Below are positions 1 through 5,854 of a stretch of DNA of 5,854 bases, one piece after another. The notes under the pieces are model-generated. The model was given only the letters and a program-made list of their open reading frames with translations, did not search any database and was not told the origin of the DNA. The position numbers and the translations under genes were made by a program. The DNA is from Bacteroidota bacterium (lineage in GTDB: Bacteria > Bacteroidota > Bacteroidia > NS11-12g > UBA955): NCBI GenBank assembly GCA_947450015.1, contig CANFUB010000173.1, forward strand, positions 1-5,854, read 5' to 3'. Position 1 is the stretch's first letter. Every line of letters begins with the position of its first letter.

Positions 1-465
1 AGTGCATTCACTTGGCGCTTTTCCACTTTGCATGGCATACATAATAGAACGCGCTGCATAGGCATGGCTCCATGCCACGCAGCTGCCTTGCTGACCTTGG
101 TTGCCGCGCGGAGGGCAATAGCTTTCTAAAGAAACACGCTCTGGCAAAGTATTCACTGCTGCCAAGGGTTCGAAAACTTCTGTATTGTCGAATTGTTCGG
201 GATCTAAACTGGCACCTGTGTTCAACGGGCCTGCTTGTTCTTGCTGAGCACCACCGGGCATGTTACAACCCCCTTTAAAAAAGTAAATGCCACCACCAAT
301 GATTAAAATTAAGATACCCATTTTTGGGTTCTTACTAAAAAGGCTTAATAGCAAGGGCAACAATGAACCGATTAGTCCACCGCCACCGCCTCTGTTGCCA
401 CCACCGCCACCTGGTATGCGTGGCTCGTCTGGTGTGTTGTCGTCTTTTACTACTCTGATAGGCAT
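1..465 (-). CDS. Membrane-anchored C1 (papain-like) family cysteine peptidase, N-terminal part (partial)
   Basis: Reading the minus strand from ATG at 465-463 gives 155 codons open to the window edge, so the C-terminal part is missing. The protein starts MPIRVVKDD and has a glycine-rich stretch at residues 19-30. A hydrophobic segment at about 49-63, preceded by another at 31-43, looks like a membrane anchor. A linker leads to NQGQQGSCVAW at 122-132. This aligns with the papain active-site region: Gln123 would be the oxyanion-hole Gln and Cys129 the nucleophile, six residues apart as in papain. The catalytic His and Asn lie outside the window. The expected role is proteolysis at the envelope, with the catalytic domain beyond the anchor; the substrate is unknown. 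The start is the only ATG giving the full anchor, and a -7 promoter match lies about 20 bases upstream. Family assignment is fairly secure despite truncation; which side of the membrane holds the peptidase domain is inferred. Confidence 0.82.
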   Translation of the reverse strand, partial: MPIRVVKDDNTPDEPRIPGGGGGNRGGGGGLIGSLLPLLLSLFSKNPKMGILILIIGGGIYFFKGGCNMPGGAQQEQAGPLNTGASLDPEQFDNTEVFEPLAAVNTLPERVSLESYCPPRGNQGQQGSCVAWSHAYAARSIMYAMQSGKAPSECT

Positions 466-485
466 TTGTGTGTATGTTAAGGATT

Positions 486-493
486 CAAACCTA
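486..493 (-). promoter_or_regulatory. Candidate -7 promoter element for the C1 peptidase gene
   Basis: The minus strand reads TAGGTTTG here, a full match to the Bacteroidota -7 consensus TAnnTTTG. Transcription would start near 479, giving a leader of roughly 15 bases before the ATG at 465. I see no good TTTG -33 element at the usual 19-21 base spacing, so the call rests on the -7 match and its position. Confidence 0.45.
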
Positions 494-572
494 CTATTTT
501 TTTGTTAAAAAATGATGAAGGTTTTTGCACGGTTTGAAAGGCCGAATGACAAGCAGTAGGAATGGCTGATAA

Positions 573-604
573 TTTTTATTTTCCAATTTTAAACAGCACC
601 TTTG
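573..604 (+). promoter_or_regulatory. Weak candidate promoter for the transporter-yicC-S41 operon
   Basis: CACCTTTG at 597-604 matches TAnnTTTG except for the first base. TTTT at 573-576, 20 bases upstream, matches three of four bases of the -33 TTTG element. Start of transcription would fall near 611, just ahead of the likely translation start at about 625. Both elements are imperfect. The support is that this is the only intergenic space before three packed genes and that it lies opposite the divergent peptidase promoter. Confidence 0.3.
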
Positions 605-624
605 CAAAGCCTTTAATTTCCTAG

Positions 625-1521
625 CTGATTCAAAATATAAAAGTTCATATTGCTTTATTTACCGTTGCACTTATCTATGGCATTACTTTTAGTTTAGTAA
701 AGGATATTATGCCTTTTTATCTGCAAGGTTTTGGTTTTATCGTTTTGCGTGTTGGAGGTGCAGCCATTTTATTTTTCGCAACCTCTTTGACCCGTCCGAT
801 TGAAAAAATAATTTGGAAACAACACGGTGGTTTAATTGTGTTGTGTAGTTTATTTGGGGTAGCTGCCAATATGCTCATGTTCTTTAAAGGCCTCGAGATT
901 ACTACGCCCATTAATGGGGCAGTATTAATGTTGGCCACGCCCATTTTTGTGCTTATTTTAAATACCTTTATTTTTAAACAACCCATCACGGCCTTACAAG
1001 TAGTGGGTATTTTAACGGCCTGCCTTGGTGCCATACTTTTAATGATAGGCAAAAGTTTTACTTTCTCATCGGTTACCCTGCCGGGCGATTTGTTAATTAT
1101 TTTCAATGCCATTTCTTATGCGGTGTATTTGGTATTGGTAAAAAAATTATTGGTGCATTACCATACCCTCACAGTTTCAAAATTTACGTTTTTAATAGGC
1201 TTTGTCATGGTACTGCCTTTCGGTTGGCCCGAGTTAATGCAATCGAATTTTAACATGCCAACCTACATCGTGGTAGAAATTATTTTCATCATTGTGTGCA
1301 CCACTTATGTGACGTATTTGTTGAATGCATGGGCCATTAATAAAGTGGGACCAACCCTTGTTGGGGCCTATATTTATCTTCAACCCATATTGGCAGCGAT
1401 AATCGCAATAATTTTACAAAAAGATATACTTACTTTGCAAAAGGTAATTGCAGCTCTGCTCATTTTTGCAGGGGTGTATATAACATCACTTAAATATAAA
1501 TGGTACAAATCAAAAGCATGA
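625..1521 (+). CDS. DMT superfamily transporter, EamA family (start codon uncertain)
   Basis: This is an inner-membrane carrier of the drug/metabolite transporter superfamily with about ten hydrophobic segments. Two EamA repeats are visible: residues about 8-143, opening with HIALFTVALIYGITFSLVK, and about 154-298, opening with GDLLIIFNAISYAVYLVLVKK. The protein ends in a basic tail (KYKWYKSKA). The first ATG in frame (709) would give 270 residues and delete most of helix 1. The frame is open back to a TAG at 622-624, and the extension encodes a proper first helix, giving 298 residues, normal for the family. No ATG, GTG or TTG exists in that extension, so initiation at CTG 625 or ATT 628 is proposed; the exact start is inferred. 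The 3' end overlaps yicC by 22 bases, implying co-transcription. The substrate cannot be predicted; members export amino acids, nucleosides or drugs, or take up metabolites. Confidence 0.85.
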   Translation: MIQNIKVHIALFTVALIYGITFSLVKDIMPFYLQGFGFIVLRVGGAAILFFATSLTRPIEKIIWKQHGGLIVLCSLFGVAANMLMFFKGLEITTPINGAVLMLATPIFVLILNTFIFKQPITALQVVGILTACLGAILLMIGKSFTFSSVTLPGDLLIIFNAISYAVYLVLVKKLLVHYHTLTVSKFTFLIGFVMVLPFGWPELMQSNFNMPTYIVVEIIFIIVCTTYVTYLLNAWAINKVGPTLVGAYIYLQPILAAIIAIILQKDILTLQKVIAALLIFAGVYITSLKYKWYKSKA

Positions 1522-2384
1522 CGGGTTTCGGTACAGCCGAAGCAGAAAATCAAAACTGGCACGTGAAGGCCGAAATCAAATCCTTGAACAATAAGTTCTT
1601 GGATTTAAACATACGTTTGCCAAAGGCCTTTAAGGATAAAGAAATTGAATTTAGACAGTTGTTAATGTTGAAAGCCGGTCGTGGTTCTGTATCCTTATTT
1701 GTGAATGCCGAGCGCAAAGAGAATAATCAATCGGCCGATTCTTTGGTTGTGAACACAGCTGTGGCCAATGGATATAAAATAAAATTAGAAAAATTGGCCA
1801 GTGAATTAAGCCTCGAAAGTGGCAATTTGTTCAGCACCATTTTAGGCATGCCCGATGTTTTAAAGTTCGATGAAACCGATGGGGTTGAAGAAGATTGGTT
1901 GTTGTTGAAGAACACAGTGGAAGCCGCTTTTGCTAAGTTCGATGAATTCAGAATTCAAGAAGGCAATACCATTCGCAAATATTTTGAAGATTGTTTGGCC
2001 GCCATTCAATTGCAATTAAAAACAGTTGAAATAGAAGAGAAACCAAGAAAAGAAGCCATTAAAGATAAATTGTTTCAAGCCTTGGCCGATCAAAAAGAAA
2101 AGTTAGAAATCGACCACAACCGATTCGAACAAGAGCTTATTTTTTATCTAGAAAAATTTGATATCGGTGAAGAAAAAAGCCGTTTGAACAATCACTTGGG
2201 TTATTTCAATGAAACCTTAGCCAAGGATGCCAATGGCAAAAAATTAAATTTCATCGCACAAGAAATCGGTCGCGAAATTAATACCATGGGCAGCAAGGCC
2301 AATTATTTCCCAATTCAACAAGTCGTGGTTTGTATGAAGGAAGAGTTAGAAAAAATTAAAGAGCAATTGTTGAACATTCTCTAA
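1500..2384 (+). CDS. yicC: YicC family endoribonuclease
   Basis: The 294-residue protein matches YicC in order and length (E. coli YicC is 287). The N-terminal YicC domain opens with the hallmark KSMTGFG (residues 5-11), followed by EIKSLNNKFLDLNIRLP (25-41). The C-terminal DUF1732 domain carries the family signatures DHNRFEQE (205-212), DIGEEKSRLNNH (221-232) and GKKLNFIAQEIGREINTMGSK (246-266 region). The acidic and histidine residues in these motifs fit the metal-dependent RNase activity reported for the family. It is cytoplasmic, with a role in RNA turnover; in E. coli it has been linked to decay of the small RNA RyhB. ATG 1500 is chosen because relatives have a few residues before SMTG. 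ATG 1518 would leave out the first strand but forms an ATGA overlap with the transporter stop. The next gene starts immediately after the stop. No key motif looks broken. Confidence 0.95.
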   Translation: MVQIKSMTGFGTAEAENQNWHVKAEIKSLNNKFLDLNIRLPKAFKDKEIEFRQLLMLKAGRGSVSLFVNAERKENNQSADSLVVNTAVANGYKIKLEKLASELSLESGNLFSTILGMPDVLKFDETDGVEEDWLLLKNTVEAAFAKFDEFRIQEGNTIRKYFEDCLAAIQLQLKTVEIEEKPRKEAIKDKLFQALADQKEKLEIDHNRFEQELIFYLEKFDIGEEKSRLNNHLGYFNETLAKDANGKKLNFIAQEIGREINTMGSKANYFPIQQVVVCMKEELEKIKEQLLNIL

Positions 2385-4013
2385 ATGTCACCTGAATCAA
2401 CCAAGAAGGCCCTTCGACCCTTGTTATACGCGCTATTGCTAGGCATTGGTGTGGCCATTGGTATGTATACGAAGGGTGTTCAGAAAGATAAGTTCTCTCA
2501 GATATTAGATATTATTTCGCACGATTATGTCGATAGCACCCATGCTGTTGATATTGAAAGTGAATCCATCGATTATTTATTGTCGCAATTAGATCCGCAC
2601 AGCAGTTATATTCCCCCAGAACTTTCAGAACAAAGTGCGCGACAGGTATCAGGCAAATACGAAGGCTTGGGCATAGAATATATTATTTTCAAAGACACTA
2701 TTTTTATTAATAATGTTTCGCCTAATAGTCCGGCTGAGCGCGCGAGCATTGTAGCCGGCGACCGTTTGATTAAGGCCAATGGGAAACAATTAACTGATAG
2801 TTTAAGCAGTAGTAAAATTTCTCAAGCCCTGCAAGGCGAGCCCAATACCAATGCCGAGTTGACGATATATAGACGCAATGGTAAAAAGGTGTTTAATGTT
2901 TCGGTAGGCCGACAAACCATTGTGATGAATAGCTCTGAAATTTATTACATGGTGAATGGCACACTCGGTTATATTAAAATCGACCGCTTCAGTGGCAGTT
3001 CGCATCAACAGTTTTTAACAGCATTGAAAGCACTGCAAAGTCAAGGCATGAAAGATTTAATCCTCGACTTGCGCAACAATGGTGGTGGTTTATTAAGCGA
3101 GGCTACTAGCATTGCGAATGAGTTTTTAGAGAAAGATGATTTAATCGCCTTTACCAAAGGGCTGCACAGAAACAGAACAGAGTACCGCGCCAATGGCAAT
3201 GGCAGTTTTAAAACTGGTAAACTTATTTTACTAATTAATCACAACACCGCTTCGGCCAGCGAGATTTTAGCAGGTGCTTTGCAAGACAATGATAGAGCCG
3301 TGGTAATGGGCAACCGTTCGTTTGGTAAAGGGCTGGTGCAAGAACCTTACCGCTTAATGGATGGTTCTACCTTGCGTTTAACAATTGCCAGATATTATAC
3401 CCCAAGTGGCCGCAGCATACAAAAACCCTATACAGGTAATATTACAACCTATAGAAACGAGATTTATACCCGCAATAATTTAGATGATACTTTAGAACCA
3501 GCTTTGGATTCGAATTTAGTAAAAACCTATTTTACACGGAATGGCCGCGTGTTAACAGCAGGCGGTGGGGTGCGACCAGACATCATCTTACACGATACCA
3601 CAGCCGATTCAACAGAAATAGAAATGTTGTTGCCGGGCTTGTTTTATAGCCACGTGTTCGATGTTTATTTATTAGATGCTATGCACAAGGAACTCGGCTT
3701 TGTAAAACAAAATTTTAAGTCGATTCGCATTTTTGATGAGAGTTACCGGGTATCTGAAACCAATATCAAGCAACTCATTCATTTGGCCAAGTCGTTACCG
3801 TATTTAAAAAAGTTAGAATATTCGGCAAAAACAGCTGCAGTAATAAGGAAGCATTTAAAATCTGCCATTGCCAATCGCATCTATGGTGAAGTCGGAAATT
3901 CGATGGTCATAAATAAGGAAGAAGGCATTTTCTCGAAAAGTTTGGAGGTTTTAAAGAAATACAATGCCCTTTTAAACATCGGAAAGCAAAAAGGAAGTAG
4001 TTTTGACTATTAA
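2385..4013 (+). CDS. S41 family carboxyl-terminal processing peptidase, membrane-anchored
   Basis: This 542-residue serine protease has an N-terminal hydrophobic anchor (about 11-28) after a short basic segment, placing the rest in the periplasm. A helical region with the family motif LDPHSSYIPPE (69-79) follows. A PDZ domain spans about 85-177, with GLGIEY (94-99) as its peptide-binding loop and NSPAERASIVAGDRLIKANG (114-133). The S41 catalytic core contains GYIKIDRFS, LILDLRNNGGG (225-235), HNTASASEILAGALQD (286-301) and SFGKGLVQ (312-319). Ser290, Lys315 and Gln319 have the spacing of the Ser-Lys-Gln triad in CtpB (+25, +4), so the enzyme should be active. From about 420 to 542 there is a long, partly helical C-terminal extension, common in Bacteroidota CTPs. 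Members trim the C-termini of envelope proteins or degrade them; the substrate here is unknown. ATG 2385 abuts the yicC TAA (TAAATG), a sign of translational coupling. Confidence 0.94.
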   Translation: MSPESTKKALRPLLYALLLGIGVAIGMYTKGVQKDKFSQILDIISHDYVDSTHAVDIESESIDYLLSQLDPHSSYIPPELSEQSARQVSGKYEGLGIEYIIFKDTIFINNVSPNSPAERASIVAGDRLIKANGKQLTDSLSSSKISQALQGEPNTNAELTIYRRNGKKVFNVSVGRQTIVMNSSEIYYMVNGTLGYIKIDRFSGSSHQQFLTALKALQSQGMKDLILDLRNNGGGLLSEATSIANEFLEKDDLIAFTKGLHRNRTEYRANGNGSFKTGKLILLINHNTASASEILAGALQDNDRAVVMGNRSFGKGLVQEPYRLMDGSTLRLTIARYYTPSGRSIQKPYTGNITTYRNEIYTRNNLDDTLEPALDSNLVKTYFTRNGRVLTAGGGVRPDIILHDTTADSTEIEMLLPGLFYSHVFDVYLLDAMHKELGFVKQNFKSIRIFDESYRVSETNIKQLIHLAKSLPYLKKLEYSAKTAAVIRKHLKSAIANRIYGEVGNSMVINKEEGIFSKSLEVLKKYNALLNIGKQKGSSFDY

Positions 4014-4045
4014 TAAAATAAAAATGGTGTTGGTCGGTTCAAATG

Positions 4046-4079
4046 TTTGCTTTAACAATCTTTTCTTTTTCTAAATTGT
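4046..4079 (+). promoter_or_regulatory. Candidate promoter for the metallophosphoesterase gene
   Basis: TTTG at 4046-4049 matches the Bacteroidota -33 element. After 22 bases, TAAATTGT at 4072-4079 matches the TAnnTT part of the -7 element, but its last two bases differ. The start would be near 4086, about 29 bases before ATG 4115. The 101-base gap after the S41 gene shows no terminator-like hairpin, so read-through from upstream is also possible. Confidence 0.3.
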
Positions 4080-4114
4080 TGCAATAAATACAGTCTGTCA
4101 ATTCCACAATTCCA

Positions 4115-5449
4115 ATGTTTCAATCCGTCACCAGTCAACTACCCATGATCTACAGAATAATTACCATCTTAATCCTTTTAGTGTTGTTTGATACTTATGC
4201 ATTTCAAACCATCAAAACCCTTGTGGCCGATGTAACACCGCAGGTTCGTAAAATTACCTATATCAGTTATTGGGGCCTCAGTGCCGCTTTATTATTGCTA
4301 TTGGTATTAAGCATAACAGGTCAATTCGCAAATGCTAGTCGTGCGTTTATCATCTTTACCCGCGGAATATTCTTTGCTGTCATTGTTGCTAAAGTATTAA
4401 TGATAGTACCTCTATTAATCGAGGATGTCTATAGAATATTTAATAAGGTCTACACTTTGTTATTTGGTAGCGAAAGCAGTGGTGAGGTGAATTCTAAATT
4501 TTTCATTTCGCGTAAAAAGTTCATTTCACAAGTGAGTGCCGGTATCGGTGGTTTAACCGTTGCAGGTTTAAGTTATGGTGTAATGAAAGGCGCTTATGAT
4601 TATAAATTGCACCGCAAAACCATTGCTTTAAAACAACTGCCCAATAATTTTAACGGTTTAACCATTGGTCATATCAGCGATATTCATAGTGGTAGCTTCT
4701 GGGATTTGAAAGCAGTTGAAAAAGGTATTCGTTTATTAATGGCGCAAAAGCCCGATGTTATTTTCTTCACCGGCGATTTGGTAAATGATATAGCTGATGA
4801 AATGACGGATGAGTTGATACACTTGTTCTCGCAAGTAAAAGCACCAATGGGTGTTTACAGTTGTTTAGGTAACCACGATTATGGCGATTATTACAATTGG
4901 CCAGACAGGCACATCGATCCACCATTTGCGGGTTCTAAATCTTCTAAAGAACACATGACCCCAATGCAGGCTGCTAACCTCGATAAGTTAATGGATGTGC
5001 ACAAGCGCATGGGTTGGAACCTATTAATGAACGAGCACCGCATACTTGAGCGTGGCGAAGATAAAATTGCAATCTTAGGCATCGAGAACTTTGGCGCTAA
5101 AGGCCGATTCCCTAAATATGGCAAAATGAAAAATGCCCATGAAGGAACCGAAGGCATTGCAACTAAACTTCTGTTATCGCACGATCCTAGTCATTGGGAA
5201 TACGAAGTCCTTAAAAAGTACCAAGACATTAGTGTGATGTTCTCTGGCCATACCCATGGTGCGCAATTCGGTATCGAAACTGCTAAGTTCAAATGGAGTC
5301 CGGTAAAGTATATGTACAAGCAATGGGCTGGTTTATATACTCAGAACGACCAACACTTATATGTTAACCGTGGTTTTGGTTTCTTGGGGTATCCTGGTCG
5401 TTTGGGCATTCGTCCTGAAATCTCCTTACTTACCTTAAGCAATGCTTAA
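4115..5449 (+). CDS. Membrane-associated metallophosphoesterase (YaeI/YkuE-like calcineurin-type)
   Basis: The 444-residue protein has three hydrophobic helices at about 12-30, 48-68 and 77-103, a weaker hydrophobic stretch at 138-156, and then a calcineurin-like phosphoesterase domain to the end. All five metal-binding motifs are present: DIH (189-191), GDLV (220-223), GNHD (252-255), SHDP (355-358) and GHTHG (378-382). The expected ligands are Asp189, His191, Asp221, Asn253, His356, His379 and His381, so a two-metal active site is intact. The family hydrolyses phosphomono- or diesters; YaeI-like and YkuE-like relatives act at the membrane or wall, and lipid-linked substrates have been suggested. 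The substrate here is unknown. A Tat-like SRKKFI at 132-137 lies inside the protein, just before the last hydrophobic stretch. ATG 4115 gives 10 residues before MIYRII; ATG 4145 is an equally possible start. The gene appears to stand alone. Confidence 0.92.
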   Translation: MFQSVTSQLPMIYRIITILILLVLFDTYAFQTIKTLVADVTPQVRKITYISYWGLSAALLLLLVLSITGQFANASRAFIIFTRGIFFAVIVAKVLMIVPLLIEDVYRIFNKVYTLLFGSESSGEVNSKFFISRKKFISQVSAGIGGLTVAGLSYGVMKGAYDYKLHRKTIALKQLPNNFNGLTIGHISDIHSGSFWDLKAVEKGIRLLMAQKPDVIFFTGDLVNDIADEMTDELIHLFSQVKAPMGVYSCLGNHDYGDYYNWPDRHIDPPFAGSKSSKEHMTPMQAANLDKLMDVHKRMGWNLLMNEHRILERGEDKIAILGIENFGAKGRFPKYGKMKNAHEGTEGIATKLLLSHDPSHWEYEVLKKYQDISVMFSGHTHGAQFGIETAKFKWSPVKYMYKQWAGLYTQNDQHLYVNRGFGFLGYPGRLGIRPEISLLTLSNA

Positions 5450-5479
5450 ATAAGTTGGGTGAATTATAAGGCATTTTTT
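5441..5479 (+). terminator. Possible weak terminator at the end of the metallophosphoesterase gene
   Basis: AATGCTTA (5441-5448, overlapping the stop codon) can pair with TAAGGCATT (5467-5475) if one G is bulged. A run of Ts follows to 5479. The stem is short and AT-rich and the loop is about 18 bases, so this is weak support for intrinsic termination. It is listed because nothing better is visible downstream of the gene. Confidence 0.2.
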
Positions 5480-5480
5480 C

Positions 5481-5522
5481 ATTGTATAAGTGGCACCTTC
5501 GCAGCCTGTGAGAGTGTACAAT
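5481..5522 (+). repeat. Inverted repeat with a structured loop downstream of the metallophosphoesterase gene
   Basis: ATTGTATA (5481-5488) can pair with TGTACAAT (5515-5522) over eight positions, one of them a G-U pair. The enclosed loop is the most GC-rich part of this intergenic region and holds a short GGC/GCC inner pairing (5492-5494 with 5504-5506 region). It could be an mRNA 3' structure or chance. No known RNA family is recognised. Confidence 0.2.
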
Positions 5523-5536
5523 TTATTTGACAAATT

Positions 5537-5553
5537 TTATTTTTTTAAAATAA
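5537..5553. repeat. Palindrome 1 upstream of the glycosyltransferase gene
   Basis: TTATTTT and AAAATAA form perfect 7-base arms around TTT. The arms are pure A/T, so chance is a real alternative in this AT-rich stretch. It is the first of three palindromes in 68 bases. Confidence 0.4.
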
Positions 5554-5559
5554 TGGTCC

Positions 5560-5575
5560 AAAATAGGGCTATTTT
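5560..5575. repeat. Palindrome 2 upstream of the glycosyltransferase gene
   Basis: AAAATAG and CTATTTT form perfect 7-base arms around GG. The arms resemble those of the palindrome at 5537-5553 with one base changed. The two-base spacer suits a protein-binding dyad better than an RNA hairpin. Confidence 0.45.
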
Positions 5576-5586
5576 AGGGGCGGTCG

Positions 5587-5604
5587 ATTTTCAAAATTGA
5601 AAAT
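5587..5604. repeat. Palindrome 3 upstream of the glycosyltransferase gene, with outer CGGT/ACCG arms
   Basis: ATTTTCAA and TTGAAAAT form perfect 8-base arms around AA. Outside them CGGT (5581-5584) and ACCG (5609-5612) are also complementary, giving a longer interrupted dyad. There is no T-run after it, so it is not an intrinsic terminator. An operator or another DNA-binding site is possible. It ends about 85 bases before the -7 element of the next gene. Confidence 0.5.
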
Positions 5605-5662
5605 GAAAACCGTTGGTATCATTGAGTTCTATTGATTCCTTTAAAAAATATTTGAACTTGTG

Positions 5663-5696
5663 TTTAAATAATTCCGAAAAAATTGTATTATCTTTG
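5663..5696 (+). promoter_or_regulatory. Promoter of the glycosyltransferase gene (Bacteroidota-type)
   Basis: TATCTTTG at 5689-5696 is a full match to the -7 consensus TAnnTTTG. TTTA at 5663-5666, 22 bases upstream, matches three of four bases of the -33 TTTG element. Transcription would start near 5703, giving a leader of about 25 bases before ATG 5728. This is the best promoter in the window. Confidence 0.6.
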
Positions 5697-5727
5697 TAAA
5701 ACAATTTACCAACTTCTTATTAATACA

Positions 5728-5854
5728 ATGACTGCTCAAAAGAAAAGAATTCTATTTGTGTCATCCGAGATGACACCTTACTTAAACAAATCGCCAGTCT
5801 CTGCTGTTGCTCGTTTTCTTCCCCAAGCTATTCAAGAGAAGGAAAATGAGATAA
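5728..5854 (+). CDS. Glycogen/starch synthase-like glycosyltransferase, N-terminal fragment (partial)
   Basis: The 42 codons before the window edge read MTAQKKRILFVSSEMTPYL and continue with a segment ending LPQAIQEKENEI. The pattern K-[KR]-R-I-L-F-V-[SA]-S-E-[MI]-T-P-Y near the N-terminus, followed by a helix ending LPQ, is that of the GT5 starch synthase catalytic domain family as found in Bacteroidota. In GT5 enzymes this first strand and loop belong to the ADP-glucose glycosyltransferase fold. However, the usual glycogen synthase KxGGL motif is not seen at the expected place: the sequence has KSPVSAV there. Bacteroidota have a short (about 270 residue) GT5-like protein with this kind of start, so it may be that form rather than a full glycogen synthase. 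The ATG is supported by the upstream promoter. The role in glycan storage is inferred from family only. Confidence 0.72.
   Translation, partial: MTAQKKRILFVSSEMTPYLNKSPVSAVARFLPQAIQEKENEI

Noticed and set aside
72..508. Two plus-strand open frames (72-278 and 287-508) opposite the C1 peptidase
   Set aside because: They lie antisense to a clearly recognisable peptidase. Their proline-rich and low-complexity sequence is the reverse reading of the Gly-rich region, and they show no protein family features.
717..1112. Minus-strand open frame of 131 codons inside the transporter
   Set aside because: The plus strand encodes a clear EamA protein. The antisense product is an unstructured basic sequence, as expected for the complement of a hydrophobic gene.
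4014..4114. Search for a terminator or small RNA between the S41 peptidase and metallophosphoesterase genes
   Set aside because: No GC-rich hairpin with a T-run was found. The only T-rich stretch (4060-4070) has no stem before it.
4891..5157. Minus-strand open frame of 88 codons inside the metallophosphoesterase
   Set aside because: It is antisense to the conserved catalytic domain and has no promoter or family signature.
1..5854. Defence system, toxin-antitoxin pair, prophage, insertion sequence, CRISPR array or tRNA
   Set aside because: No transposase, integrase, direct-repeat array, cloverleaf or small gene pair is visible. All the larger genes belong to ordinary housekeeping or envelope families.

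Overview
The window looks like ordinary chromosome from a member of the Bacteroidota. It is AT-rich. The genes lack clear Shine-Dalgarno sequences. Sites matching the Bacteroidota sigma factor -7 element (TAnnTTTG) precede several genes. The protein types (an anchored C1 peptidase, a long S41 peptidase, and a family 5 glycosyltransferase-like protein starting KKRILFVSSEMTPYL) are familiar from that phylum. No genus can be named from the sequence.

Layout. Positions 1-465 (minus strand) hold the N-terminal part of a membrane-anchored papain-like (C1) cysteine peptidase, cut by the left edge. A 159-base divergent intergenic region (466-624) follows. It has a consensus -7 site for the peptidase and a weaker one for the rightward genes. 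Then come three tightly packed plus-strand genes, probably one operon: a DMT/EamA transporter (about 625-1521), the endoribonuclease-family protein YicC (1500-2384, overlapping the transporter by 22 bases) and a membrane-anchored S41 carboxyl-terminal processing peptidase (2385-4013, whose ATG directly follows the yicC stop). After 101 bases comes a multi-pass membrane metallophosphoesterase (4115-5449). A 278-base AT-rich intergenic region (5450-5727) carries several inverted repeats and a consensus promoter. It leads into the first 42 codons of a glycogen/starch synthase-like glycosyltransferase (5728 to the edge).

How the genes relate. The transporter, yicC and S41 peptidase are coupled by position, but no single pathway joins them: they cover metabolite export or import, RNA turnover, and envelope protein processing. 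The metallophosphoesterase and glycosyltransferase appear to have their own promoters.

I see no mobile element, CRISPR array, tRNA, rRNA or defence locus, and no convincing new multi-gene system. The points most worth a second look are the missing conventional start codon of the transporter (with an in-frame TAG and short upstream reading frame just before it), the cluster of three different palindromes upstream of the glycosyltransferase, and an internal Tat-like motif in the metallophosphoesterase.
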